A stretch of 64,000 nucleotides of DNA, from NCBI GenBank assembly GCA_965153355.1, contig OZ231126.1, positions 9,796,001 to 9,860,000 of the forward strand. Reading direction: 5' to 3'. The stretch is from Flaccisagitta enflata. Its lineage: Eukaryota > Chaetognatha > Sagittoidea > Aphragmophora. A model generated the notes under the pieces. The model was not told where the DNA came from and did not search any database. It saw nothing but the letters and a program-made list of their open reading frames with translations. A program made the translations under genes and the position numbers. Numbering within the stretch: position 1 is the stretch's first letter; the number at the start of each line of letters is the position of its first letter. Positions 31,801 through 40,750 of the stretch are shown in pieces.

Positions 31801-34800
31801 GGAGAAGATAAGCCTGATTTAGGACAAGGTCACCACACCAGCGATGACGATGAAGACGATGATCATGATCGCGGTGGTCGAGGCTCAGGTGATCGAGGCC
31901 GCGATGATCGAGGCCAAGATGACCGAGGCCGAGATGACCACGAGCGCGAGCATCGTAAACAATCATCGAGAGATAACCCAAGAGGGGGAAATGGAGGGGG
32001 CGGATATGATGGGGGAGGAGGTGGACATGGTGGGGATGGAGACAATGGGGGAAATGATCGAAGGGGAGGCCGAAAGCCTTGGGAAAAGGGAAACAGCTAC
32101 CCCTATGACTACTCCACCAACCCCACACCATCGCAAAAGGCCGAGCATCATGAATTGACCAAAAGGCTTAAGTTGCTCAGTAAGGATGCCCCAGAATTCT
32201 CACTCAAAGATGATCGGTCGTTCAGAAGCTTTTATTGTGAGTGGAGCTTTCATTTTAGGTTTTTCTTGAAATTGGATGAGGCATCGCTCGTGTACAAATT
32301 TTGCACCAGTTTTCGCGACAGCGAGTTGCGCTTTCAGGTGCAACAAATGAGCACTGCCCATCCAGGGATAAAGGTTAACGCGCTCGCCGCAAAAATTGGG
32401 GCAACATTAGGGTTAGAAAGTACACAACATTATGAGTGTCAGCTGCAAAGGGCAAGCAGAAGAAGGGGTGAACAGGTGGGACTGTGGGCATTCCGCTTGA
32501 CCGAACTCTACAACCACAGTCTTCCCGCCAAAAATTTTTACGAGTTTGTCCACACAGATTTGTACAGGCAACAATTATTTAATTTATTTTGTAGAGGTAT
32601 CAATAATAAATATTTAGTCCAGGAAATGTATAAAAATGAGATAACCGAAATTTTCGCGGGAGTCGCTTTTTGCCAAAATCTCATCGTCTCTGACCAAGTT
32701 TCAGAGGCAGCGGCCAATTTTGGGAAAACTAACAGCAGCCACTCTTTCTCTATGGCTGATGAGGTTAAGCTCCTTACGAGGAAAAATCGCGATTTCAGCG
32801 ATATAAACGCATTGGGATATACTGACAAAAAGGATTACAAAAAGAAAAAAAGAAATGACAATTGCTTTTTGTGCGGGTCAGACAAACATTGGGCGAAAGA
32901 TTGTGCCCTATCCAAATACAAAGATAGAAAAGATGAGGTTTCCTTTATCAAGGTAAAAAAATCACCAGCCGAATGGCGGAATGAAAAAAAGAGGAAAAGA
33001 GCGAAGGAGCGGGTAAACAATCTTAATCTTGAGGTTGTAGAGAAAAGTGACTCGGGGTCAGATAGCGAAGACTCTCAAGCATCGGAGGCAACGGACTACA
33101 GACCGACCGATAGCGAAGGTGAGGCCGAGACCGGAGAGATCAACCATATCGGAGATAAAGCTAATGACTCTGGGTCAGAGAGTGAGAGCGATGAGATAGC
33201 ACACATGGTCAACGCTTTAAACAAAATGCTTGGCAGGAGAAAAGGCGGGAAGGCTGACGATAAAACCAACAAGCCGAAACACAAAAGCAACCGCATATTC
33301 ACTGACGGACCAAGCGACGTACCATGGGTGACTATCCAAGGATTAGCAGATTTTGTGGCCGATACAGGCTCTTCTTTGTCCCTCCTGCGTCCGCATGAAG
33401 TGCCCCCTTCGGCGAAAAAGATCAAAGTCGATGAGTCTATAGAAGGGGCAGATGGGGAGGTGATCAAATTGGAGAATAAAGTGGACCTGTACATTGATTG
33501 CACTAACAAGCAGTACAGATTGACAGACGATAACACAAAACCACTCATTTCGTTTTACATCTGTGCCGAGACAAAGTGTAACTTGCTCTCATACTTTGAC
33601 ATTGCCAAACTTGGAGTGATCATTAATGATGTTAATTTGGGGGGAAAGAGTGACGATGACAATGATTTCGATGACGATGATGAATGCGACATCGAAACAG
33701 TCACGTACACGATAGTAGACAAAACAGTCACGAAGACAGTCACAGCCACAGTCACTGCGAATGACAGCGGACATGACAGCGACGATGACAGTGACAGTGA
33801 GAGTGACAGCAAAAGTTCAAATCAAAATCATTTCGATCGTCTCCCTCAAAGAGAAAGATGGATAGCCAGACAGAAATCAAGACGGACAGTCAACATCATC
33901 GTCAATAACAGTGACAGTGACGATGACAGTGACGATGACAGTGACGATGACAGTGACGTCAGCAGTCAGTCGATCCGTACGCAATGTCCCTCTCTGGAAG
34001 GAAAACAGACGATCAGACAGACATCGAAACATACAACCAACCAAGATTCCTCACCCACTTACTTGACCGATCGCGGAGATCTTGATAAGCGTAATCTTGT
34101 CTCCCACTTGACTGATGTCGGCCGCCGAAATGCGCGGAAGACCGATCCGATGGTCATTAAAAGTGACCGACCACTGACGCCCGCGAATGACCGACCTCTT
34201 GAAAGAGATCGGAATGCCGACTCTCTCTTGCTTCCTCACCCACTATCTCTGACCGCAGCCCTGAAAAGCAAAGAAAAGATCGAGCATAAAGACATTAGAT
34301 CGGTCTCAAAAAGAGATGTAGTCAACCTAGTGAGTGGAATGTTGCCATTTGCCAAACTTCGTGTGTTTAACAAAAAAAATGCCCCTGTCACATCTGGCAT
34401 CTATTTGCAATGCCTCCTTGACAGCGGTTCAACCTTATGTTTGCTGTCAAAAAAATGGCTTGACAAGTCTGGGCTCACTTTCACCCCACTCCCTCACACC
34501 ATTCACGCGTCCTCTTTCACCGGCAATGATATCAACCTATTGCACAAAATTCAGGCCTATGTAGACTTTGGCACGGGGATCAAGAGACCAGTCACCTTTT
34601 TTATCTTTCAAGGTGACAGTAACTATGAGGGATTATTGGGGTATGACTGTCTGAAGCAAAATCATGTGACCCTCGATGCCGCCAATGACTCATTTTCCAT
34701 TGATGGCTTAGCCCACCCGGTGCACCGTTTTGACCTAGCTAATCAAATCAATGCTCTCCAGTCTGAATCGATCAACTTGGAGAAAATCCCCTTAGTGATT

Positions 34801-37800
34801 GAAAAGGGGGTATCGCTTCGCAGGGGTGATTCACTATTCCTGGGGGTAAAATTAGATCTATCCCAAGGAGGCACTGTCAGCTCGGGAGACGTGCTCTACA
34901 TAGAATTTCCCGAGGAGTATGAAAAGATGGGATTAAAGCCAACTGACCGGGTTGTTCAGATTTATCGCCTTAAGCTAAGGGGTGAAGTTTATGGGACGAA
35001 GGTATTTGTGGAATTCCCCAAAACAGCCGAAGTCGATATAATAAACTTACCCACTGACTCTCCTTTCGGCCACCTTTCTCCTTTATTGCCACCCGAACTC
35101 GAGGACGTTGCCAAAGTAAACGAGGCAAGGGTTCTCCACAATGTGTGTTTCGTTGAATCTGAAAGAGAAGCGGAAGAGTTGAGGGCTGGTAATCGGAAAA
35201 AGTGGCAGGCCCTTCATGACCTTTATTACGGGGCCAGTCCTGAGGAGTTGGCCGAATACTTATCAGCAAAAGGGCCAATCGACTTTAACTGCATTATCCT
35301 CTATCTCAAGAGAAGGCAACTATCTGCCGAGGAAAGGGAAGAGTTGAAGAAGGTTCGAAAGGAGAGAGCAGAATTTTGGACCTATGATGAGATTTTGACT
35401 CACTTTAAGGATCAAATTTCTAAAGTACCCGCTCAATTCAAACAAGACGTCATCAATTTGCTGTATGAAAGGAGGGGTGCCTTTGCGGGAAAATCCAGCC
35501 ACTTGAGGGTAGGGACAATAACCTGGTGTCTCGATGCTATTTATCCACGCGAATTGCAACTGCAAGTGCGTGCCAAACCCGTAAGCGGGCTGAAAAAGCT
35601 CATCACCAATCGCTTACAAAGGATAATGATGGATAGTGGGATCATTGAGCCGGCGAAGGGTAGGCCCGCAGCTTTACACAGGTTCCTTGTTGTACTAAAG
35701 CCTCAAGACAAAGTCAAAAAGCCAGTTGACAAGGCCTCTCTAGATGCCATGACAACGGCTGAGTTAGAAAAATGCTTTCGATGTGTCGTCGACTCGAGTA
35801 ACTTGTCATCTATGTTGTATAAGTCACCTCATCCCGACCCTCCCACCATTTTCCAAACATTGGGGAAAGTAGAATGCGACACTCTCAAAACTTGTGCTGA
35901 CCTCAAACGGGCATATGACCAAACCCGTGCTACAGAGGCTGCAAAGTTGTTGTTTGCATTTGAAACCCAGCTCGTTGGCATACCCCTTGCCGTTTTGAGT
36001 TCCATCCCCCAGGGTTGCCCGGAGGGATCTCGCATCAACCAACGCGTGAGTAGTCACGCGGTGGAGCGGCAAAATAACATACCTGCCAATCTCAGTTTTG
36101 ATGAGTTCAAGGTTGCGTATCGCAAACTTGACGATGACGAAATTGCTGCAGAAAAGCAATGTGCGTTGCGCCGGCGACGCGAAGAGAGAGCCCGGATGAT
36201 CGATCATCGAAGCGAAGGGAGAGAAAAGGATGATGAGGAGGAGTCCTCCTTCGAAAAGCAGGAGAATCGAGCGAAGAAGGAGAATTCCGAGGAAGGAGAG
36301 AAGAAGACGATCGGTCATCGGAAGTCGGTCAAGAGAGAGAGAGAGAGCGAGCATAATGGTATTGGTCGCGAGGTCTTTTTGGAGTCGCTCCAATTGCCAG
36401 TGACCACTGATCCTGACGCCCTCGATAACATGATTGTCAAAGGTTTGTCAACGGGCCCACCTGAGAAAAGGAGAAAGCTGATTTGTGAGAATTCAGCCCA
36501 TGTATACGCTGACGATATCATGGTGCAGTCTCCGACCGAAATTGACCGCATTAAAGAGCTTGAGATTGAGTCTAAAGCACTGCCCCGTCCTGCTCAAAAC
36601 GATAAGGAACTGCCTATCCTGCTACACTTGGCATTCCTCAATAGGGTACTATACTGCCTAGAGGAGGCCAATTTTTTGCTCAGTAGCACAAAAATCAACA
36701 TTCTGTGCCACCTGGAGGGTTTTGAGTACCTGGGCTTTAGCTTCAGGGGGAATATTATTTCCATAGCTCAAAAAACTATAAGTACTATCCAAGCCTTGCC
36801 AGACCCCAAAACCCTCAAGGAGACACAAAAAATCATCGGCATGACTGTCTATATAGGGCAGGTGATGCGCCATGGACGCATCATGACCGGTTTCCTCAGT
36901 GACAAGCTAAAGAAAGGCGTGACCTTCAAATTTACCGATGACGACAGGGAGAAATTCCAGAGGCTCAAAGACTTGTTATGTCAAGTTCATATGAAAGGGT
37001 ATCTTTACGCTTTAGACACCAATGTGAAAGACAAGACATTTATTTTGTACAGTGACTGGAGCTATGTAGTGCACAGCTCCAGTTCTTGCCTTCTTGTAAA
37101 ACTACACACCAAGGAGGGTACCACTGTCCTACCCGCTGTCTCTGACTCTCGCTCGCTCGTTGACTCTGTCCGCTCAAAAGGTTCGACCATCTGTGAGATG
37201 GCCGCCCTCGTAAGTTCACTCCAGCACCTTAGACCGATCCTCTTCCTTGCCCCGTTCATTTGCTACACCGACAACATTGCGCTCCAGTTCCTGATGAACC
37301 GGCGCTTTGCTACCAATGTGGCTTTGGACTCGACTGTGGCTCAGAGGCTGCTCCTATCGGTCAATGACCTATTCTTTCAATGTCGCTATGTGCCCTCTGA
37401 GCTACAACTCGCAGATGGACTGTCCAGGATCAAATTAGAGACAGGGAAGACCGTTGACCAACTCCTTACCAATTCAAATAAAATCACGGATTTCGACTAT
37501 GTCGAGCGTATGGTCAGACCAAACAAAGCGGACGAAAATGAGTCTCAGTTTCTAGAAAGGGCGGAAAGAAACATTGACATGATCCGCCGACTAGAGACCG
37601 AGGCCGGGGATACAAGGGGGGATTTGTACCAACTCTTCAGGAAAACCCACTTCAGTGTGAAAAACAAGGAAGTGCTCAGTCTGACCGACCGCCCGATCTC
37701 ACCTCTTGAAGAAGTTGACCCCCAGACCAAGCTTGAGACCGACGATAGTCCTCCACGGTCGATCGGTTTCTTTGATCAGGAAAATGAGGGCGGGCTAATG

Positions 37801-40539
37801 ACCGAGGCCGGCGGAGATGAGAGTGTGAAGGCCGACCGAACGGGAAAACGATCATCGCTAGACAGCGATGGTGGGAAGACCGATGACGATGATCGGTCAC
37901 GTGACCAGGCCGAAATCTGCAAAGGGGGAAATGACACACAGGATAATAAGGTGGTAAATGAGCTGAACTTTACCAAAATCACATCCCCGCGTGAGAAAAA
38001 AATCTCTCCACGCAAATCTACACCCAGTCACGCCCCCCTTGACAAAGAATCAATTGACAAAATGACACAGGATGAGTTGATTGATGTCTTTAACCAAAAG
38101 CCCATTATCCCCGATCATCAGCCCTCCGATTTTGACTCCCTTCCCATTAACCAACTTGAAGAGGAGGAAAACCGGATCGCAACTGATAAGTACCAAGAGA
38201 CCCCATACGAGTACCGAACGGACATTTTAGACATGCTTCTTCGCTCAAACACAAATGACCGATCAGGCCTAAGCACCAAAGGACAAAAGATCGCGAGACA
38301 AGACAGTCTTATGATCACCCGATACCCAGATTTAGTTGCCACTATCATCCATGACACCCCCGATGGTATTTTAAGCGATGGGTTTGGGCATGAACAAAGC
38401 AGCGTTCTGGATTATCTCTGTGAGATCAACTACATATTGCACACTACGGGCCCACAAGATCCTACTCCCCTCTTTGAAAGTTATGAAGACGCACATCGTT
38501 ACTTCAAAAGGGGGCGCTTAGCCGATGAATTTAGGGATCAATACAAATTTTGGATCGCATGTCAAACCCGAGATCTAGACATGCAGGTCTTACGCAAGTT
38601 GGTCAAAGGTGAGCTGTCCCTAGAAGATGACTCAGTTGACATAATTAGGAAAACGAGTCGTTTGGCTCATGTTCTGATCAATGACCTCGACTCACTATTT
38701 ATGTTCCAAGACCTTTTGTTCAAACTCGTTTTTCCCACTCGCGGGCAAAAGGCAAGGGCCCTTCTCATTCTCAGCCCCCAAGACTTGGGCAGGATCGCCC
38801 TTAGGCACCACGGGCTGGCTCACAGGGGCGGGTTATACACCTACACCATTCTAGCTAATCGCTACTACACCGTTAACATGTATCAGACCATCTTGGATCA
38901 AATCAAGGGGTGTAGTGTGTGTGCCGATTTCCACCTAAATAAAAAGAAATCCTACACTGCCCTTACCAACGTTCTGGACCTCTCGAGCATCTCCCAGATC
39001 AGTGTGGATTTGAAGGGACCCCTCGAAAGGGCCCCTACCACCCCCAGTAAGAAAAAGGGGAACCCTTGGGACGAGAAGCGCGTTAGAAAGTTCTGGATCC
39101 TGTGCATCGTGAATCCAATCACCGGCCTAAACCAGTTCTTTTATCTGCCGGACAAAAAGGCGTCAACTGTGGTCAGGTGTCTGTATGAAAAGTTCATACG
39201 CTTCCACTCAGGGATAACACACGTGCAACTTGACGAAGGCCCAGAATTTGCAAATGCGTGCCAGGCGGAACTGGCAAGCCTAATGAAGTTTTCCCTTAAG
39301 TTTACCTGCAAGGCAAACCCCAGGGCAAACAGAGGAGAGGGTTCCGTTCAGAAGCTGTCAAACTTATTAAAGGCTGTGTTACAAGGATCCGAGTTCAGAA
39401 TCAAGGACAAACTGACAGACCTGTCCATTATCTCCAACTCTGTATACTTCTCAGAGATAAGTGGGCGCGCCGCCAATGATGCCCATGGGGTCAGCAACGG
39501 CGACGCACTAGCCTACTCCCCTGCCATCATCTGTGGGAAGGAGGAATACAAACACAAGGGTCAGCACTGGACAGACGTCTCGGACTCGATGAGGGAAATC
39601 GTTAGACTGATAAGGGAACATTACAACTGCTTTATCACTCTCAAACGATCAAACTTACACACCTTCGAGTCACTCAATATCAAAAAGGGGGACGTGGTGT
39701 ACTTCAGGTCCTATTCTAAGGCCCACCCGGTCTCTATAGGTCTCAAATCGCTTTGTCCGTCCTGGAGTTTGGGCCGTGTGGAAACGATCTTATCCAGGTC
39801 CGCGGCCATAGTCAAAAACATACAGACGGACGCACGGGTACGTCGCCATATCAGCGATATTCACCCCATCTGGGACCAAGGATCATGGGCACTAACTACC
39901 AACTGGAAGAGTAATTTCGATTCTTACCAAACTGAGAAGGCTGGTCTTGACCTCAACGACTCGGTCGAGACGGCGAAGAGAAGAGACGACGATGCCATCA
40001 AAGCTCGATCCGCGAATCAGGCCAGTAGAGGCGAGGACAACCCCCCCGCTGGTCCGACCAAAGTGACCGACGGTCGCTCGCGAGATGAAAAGCTGTCGTT
40101 GAAGAATGACCGAGTGAGTAAATCCGATAAGTCCGTGAAATCCAGCAAAGGATCGAGGGCCGACCGTCCGAAGCACAGAGAGAGCGACGATCACAAAGTG
40201 AGTCCGAAACCGCGCACGCGACTTCGATCGAAGTATGATGGTGCGTCCGAAGATGAACAGAAAATGACCGAGGACGTGATGAGTAAGATCCGAAAGGCGA
40301 AGAAAAGCACAAAGTCTGTTTCTGAGCGAAAAAATCATGACGAGGGAGACGATTGGAGCATTAAGGGAAACAACGGCTCCCTCAAACGCAGATCGCGAAA
40401 GTCAAGCAATAGGGCATCGCGTTCATTTGACAGCGATGACCACGAGGATGAGGATAGTCAGGATAGTCTGCCTTCCAAAGACAATCGTCGTCGATCTAAG
40501 AGGCTGGCAAGAAAGCCTCGGGTCGACTACAGAGAGTAG
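28846..40539 (+). CDS. Gag-Pol polyprotein of giant LTR retrotransposon
   Basis: A single 3,897-codon frame from ATG 28846 to 40539. Residues 1-1080 are novel, with a C..C...C.C cluster (CKICLRRNERNCDC) and a second Cys cluster near residue 410. Acidic and Gly-rich linkers follow. A Gag capsid-like region lies at about 1090-1300. A CCHC zinc knuckle (CFLCGSDKHWAKDC) is near 1340. Two retropepsin-like motifs occur, DTGSS at 1506 and DSGST at 1859. RT spans about 2215-2720, with motif A Asp at 2352, motif B PQGCPEG near 2390 and motif C YADD around 2556. RNase H follows, with Asp 2737, CEMAAL, TDN and ADGLSR. The integrase has an HHCC finger at about 3320-3363 and D3388, D3463 and E3498. The C-terminus is a charged tail ending in a basic RRSKRLARKPR segment. 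The frame is intact, so it is potentially active. Confidence 0.93.
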   Translation: MEGDPWDGINKFLLAERKEIVEKFGFYYDRRYWFLVKPSTIRSGSFFPLGGYRSLGLKSRFVAPGETKLDKKPFDELKNFRSSQIFEIASKPRDSLNGPNVLYWVYGFFSFVPILRPCKICLRRNERNCDCDTLLVAFIEEFQEVVRQKQKNIHEPFTYDLRRNFNLRVAEGYDKEILPGPERLTDYYLEGPLILSDNIATKDGKLIPAKPQSRGVIEALKSVFSHKNAPDSSFSLPADSFDRNPNASLSVTLTNDSLNESSLATDSHTPRKSLCDEIHVASPHHPAGKPFTPDLSSPDQSTLTADDITVVQLHSDPTPTPDLTTQTSDPQSNEDPNLPVSDPVEPIDNPFKLTGLSADPLPGVSDLDPSVDPPESISTMSTITESVDTETGQKGEKEVCYPAAYLAFCFFCSEERMFKLGHCPKMGCGMPFRMVPSLKTDAILDIERYSPPFPARMLSESNDEREKYVCQALFNSDELKFENGLYVVGKNASDPLLINAARVLRNRGKPGNLDSFDVSGLSSDDVVTKEKTKFVIHSLQHNFNRQRLKEYDSYFNLDIKILNMIWNKGFTELGPVGEHDLPRGVYLSEFRNQVEKELTKGREVFTKIFDTEKYDHGLGFRYCAHKNEFSTFGEAGWEVVDKTKLWDQKTIPFLRSFNCGPRRLYLKLILDKFKDHTPEELDNMGLEPRNIELIRLEIQKAQEIDDKKLEFMRLNKLTRELAPIDGNHKTYEQYFEAILSKHLNKKILPPTASKADKEKMPGESAYEDFIDPEDIHDLLNFSYGFSAQTDKTRKAILKRGTTKHRNLPLTRDAPAEDHYDMTALEKKAHETLTEYNRSRGVDIDSIREIREKRDPYREPKNTYLKILNDHAEADRKSNPKHSTPIRKTVSIGKHGDDDDGDDDDSDDDDDKRSNKEDGKSDDRDKKTPDDRAKFDNDLNDTVNPFFAPKERPTSSKGLDSSRGETVGDRLLRLSGSTVEQTKPKEGEDKPDLGQGHHTSDDDEDDDHDRGGRGSGDRGRDDRGQDDRGRDDHEREHRKQSSRDNPRGGNGGGGYDGGGGGHGGDGDNGGNDRRGGRKPWEKGNSYPYDYSTNPTPSQKAEHHELTKRLKLLSKDAPEFSLKDDRSFRSFYCEWSFHFRFFLKLDEASLVYKFCTSFRDSELRFQVQQMSTAHPGIKVNALAAKIGATLGLESTQHYECQLQRASRRRGEQVGLWAFRLTELYNHSLPAKNFYEFVHTDLYRQQLFNLFCRGINNKYLVQEMYKNEITEIFAGVAFCQNLIVSDQVSEAAANFGKTNSSHSFSMADEVKLLTRKNRDFSDINALGYTDKKDYKKKKRNDNCFLCGSDKHWAKDCALSKYKDRKDEVSFIKVKKSPAEWRNEKKRKRAKERVNNLNLEVVEKSDSGSDSEDSQASEATDYRPTDSEGEAETGEINHIGDKANDSGSESESDEIAHMVNALNKMLGRRKGGKADDKTNKPKHKSNRIFTDGPSDVPWVTIQGLADFVADTGSSLSLLRPHEVPPSAKKIKVDESIEGADGEVIKLENKVDLYIDCTNKQYRLTDDNTKPLISFYICAETKCNLLSYFDIAKLGVIINDVNLGGKSDDDNDFDDDDECDIETVTYTIVDKTVTKTVTATVTANDSGHDSDDDSDSESDSKSSNQNHFDRLPQRERWIARQKSRRTVNIIVNNSDSDDDSDDDSDDDSDVSSQSIRTQCPSLEGKQTIRQTSKHTTNQDSSPTYLTDRGDLDKRNLVSHLTDVGRRNARKTDPMVIKSDRPLTPANDRPLERDRNADSLLLPHPLSLTAALKSKEKIEHKDIRSVSKRDVVNLVSGMLPFAKLRVFNKKNAPVTSGIYLQCLLDSGSTLCLLSKKWLDKSGLTFTPLPHTIHASSFTGNDINLLHKIQAYVDFGTGIKRPVTFFIFQGDSNYEGLLGYDCLKQNHVTLDAANDSFSIDGLAHPVHRFDLANQINALQSESINLEKIPLVIEKGVSLRRGDSLFLGVKLDLSQGGTVSSGDVLYIEFPEEYEKMGLKPTDRVVQIYRLKLRGEVYGTKVFVEFPKTAEVDIINLPTDSPFGHLSPLLPPELEDVAKVNEARVLHNVCFVESEREAEELRAGNRKKWQALHDLYYGASPEELAEYLSAKGPIDFNCIILYLKRRQLSAEEREELKKVRKERAEFWTYDEILTHFKDQISKVPAQFKQDVINLLYERRGAFAGKSSHLRVGTITWCLDAIYPRELQLQVRAKPVSGLKKLITNRLQRIMMDSGIIEPAKGRPAALHRFLVVLKPQDKVKKPVDKASLDAMTTAELEKCFRCVVDSSNLSSMLYKSPHPDPPTIFQTLGKVECDTLKTCADLKRAYDQTRATEAAKLLFAFETQLVGIPLAVLSSIPQGCPEGSRINQRVSSHAVERQNNIPANLSFDEFKVAYRKLDDDEIAAEKQCALRRRREERARMIDHRSEGREKDDEEESSFEKQENRAKKENSEEGEKKTIGHRKSVKRERESEHNGIGREVFLESLQLPVTTDPDALDNMIVKGLSTGPPEKRRKLICENSAHVYADDIMVQSPTEIDRIKELEIESKALPRPAQNDKELPILLHLAFLNRVLYCLEEANFLLSSTKINILCHLEGFEYLGFSFRGNIISIAQKTISTIQALPDPKTLKETQKIIGMTVYIGQVMRHGRIMTGFLSDKLKKGVTFKFTDDDREKFQRLKDLLCQVHMKGYLYALDTNVKDKTFILYSDWSYVVHSSSSCLLVKLHTKEGTTVLPAVSDSRSLVDSVRSKGSTICEMAALVSSLQHLRPILFLAPFICYTDNIALQFLMNRRFATNVALDSTVAQRLLLSVNDLFFQCRYVPSELQLADGLSRIKLETGKTVDQLLTNSNKITDFDYVERMVRPNKADENESQFLERAERNIDMIRRLETEAGDTRGDLYQLFRKTHFSVKNKEVLSLTDRPISPLEEVDPQTKLETDDSPPRSIGFFDQENEGGLMTEAGGDESVKADRTGKRSSLDSDGGKTDDDDRSRDQAEICKGGNDTQDNKVVNELNFTKITSPREKKISPRKSTPSHAPLDKESIDKMTQDELIDVFNQKPIIPDHQPSDFDSLPINQLEEEENRIATDKYQETPYEYRTDILDMLLRSNTNDRSGLSTKGQKIARQDSLMITRYPDLVATIIHDTPDGILSDGFGHEQSSVLDYLCEINYILHTTGPQDPTPLFESYEDAHRYFKRGRLADEFRDQYKFWIACQTRDLDMQVLRKLVKGELSLEDDSVDIIRKTSRLAHVLINDLDSLFMFQDLLFKLVFPTRGQKARALLILSPQDLGRIALRHHGLAHRGGLYTYTILANRYYTVNMYQTILDQIKGCSVCADFHLNKKKSYTALTNVLDLSSISQISVDLKGPLERAPTTPSKKKGNPWDEKRVRKFWILCIVNPITGLNQFFYLPDKKASTVVRCLYEKFIRFHSGITHVQLDEGPEFANACQAELASLMKFSLKFTCKANPRANRGEGSVQKLSNLLKAVLQGSEFRIKDKLTDLSIISNSVYFSEISGRAANDAHGVSNGDALAYSPAIICGKEEYKHKGQHWTDVSDSMREIVRLIREHYNCFITLKRSNLHTFESLNIKKGDVVYFRSYSKAHPVSIGLKSLCPSWSLGRVETILSRSAAIVKNIQTDARVRRHISDIHPIWDQGSWALTTNWKSNFDSYQTEKAGLDLNDSVETAKRRDDDAIKARSANQASRGEDNPPAGPTKVTDGRSRDEKLSLKNDRVSKSDKSVKSSKGSRADRPKHRESDDHKVSPKPRTRLRSKYDGASEDEQKMTEDVMSKIRKAKKSTKSVSERKNHDEGDDWSIKGNNGSLKRRSRKSSNRASRSFDSDDHEDEDSQDSLPSKDNRRRSKRLARKPRVDYRE

Positions 40540-40750
40540 ATTCGAGTCTGCATGTTTTTTAGGATAGTGTACAGTGTATAGTGTTTAACCTGTGTACAGA
40601 ATCAACCAATTTATTCTAAAGAATATATGCCAAATTTGAATCGAGTGAATTTAATTGACGTCCGATTTAACATAATGAAAAATCCACAACACTGCAAACG
40701 GGTCGAACGTAATTGTTTTTTAAATCCACTTAGGGCGAGTGTTAGCGAAA
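40540..40750. other. Spacer after gag-pol
   Basis: AT-rich sequence between the pol stop and the antisense gene's last exon. Nothing else is seen. Confidence 0.4.
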
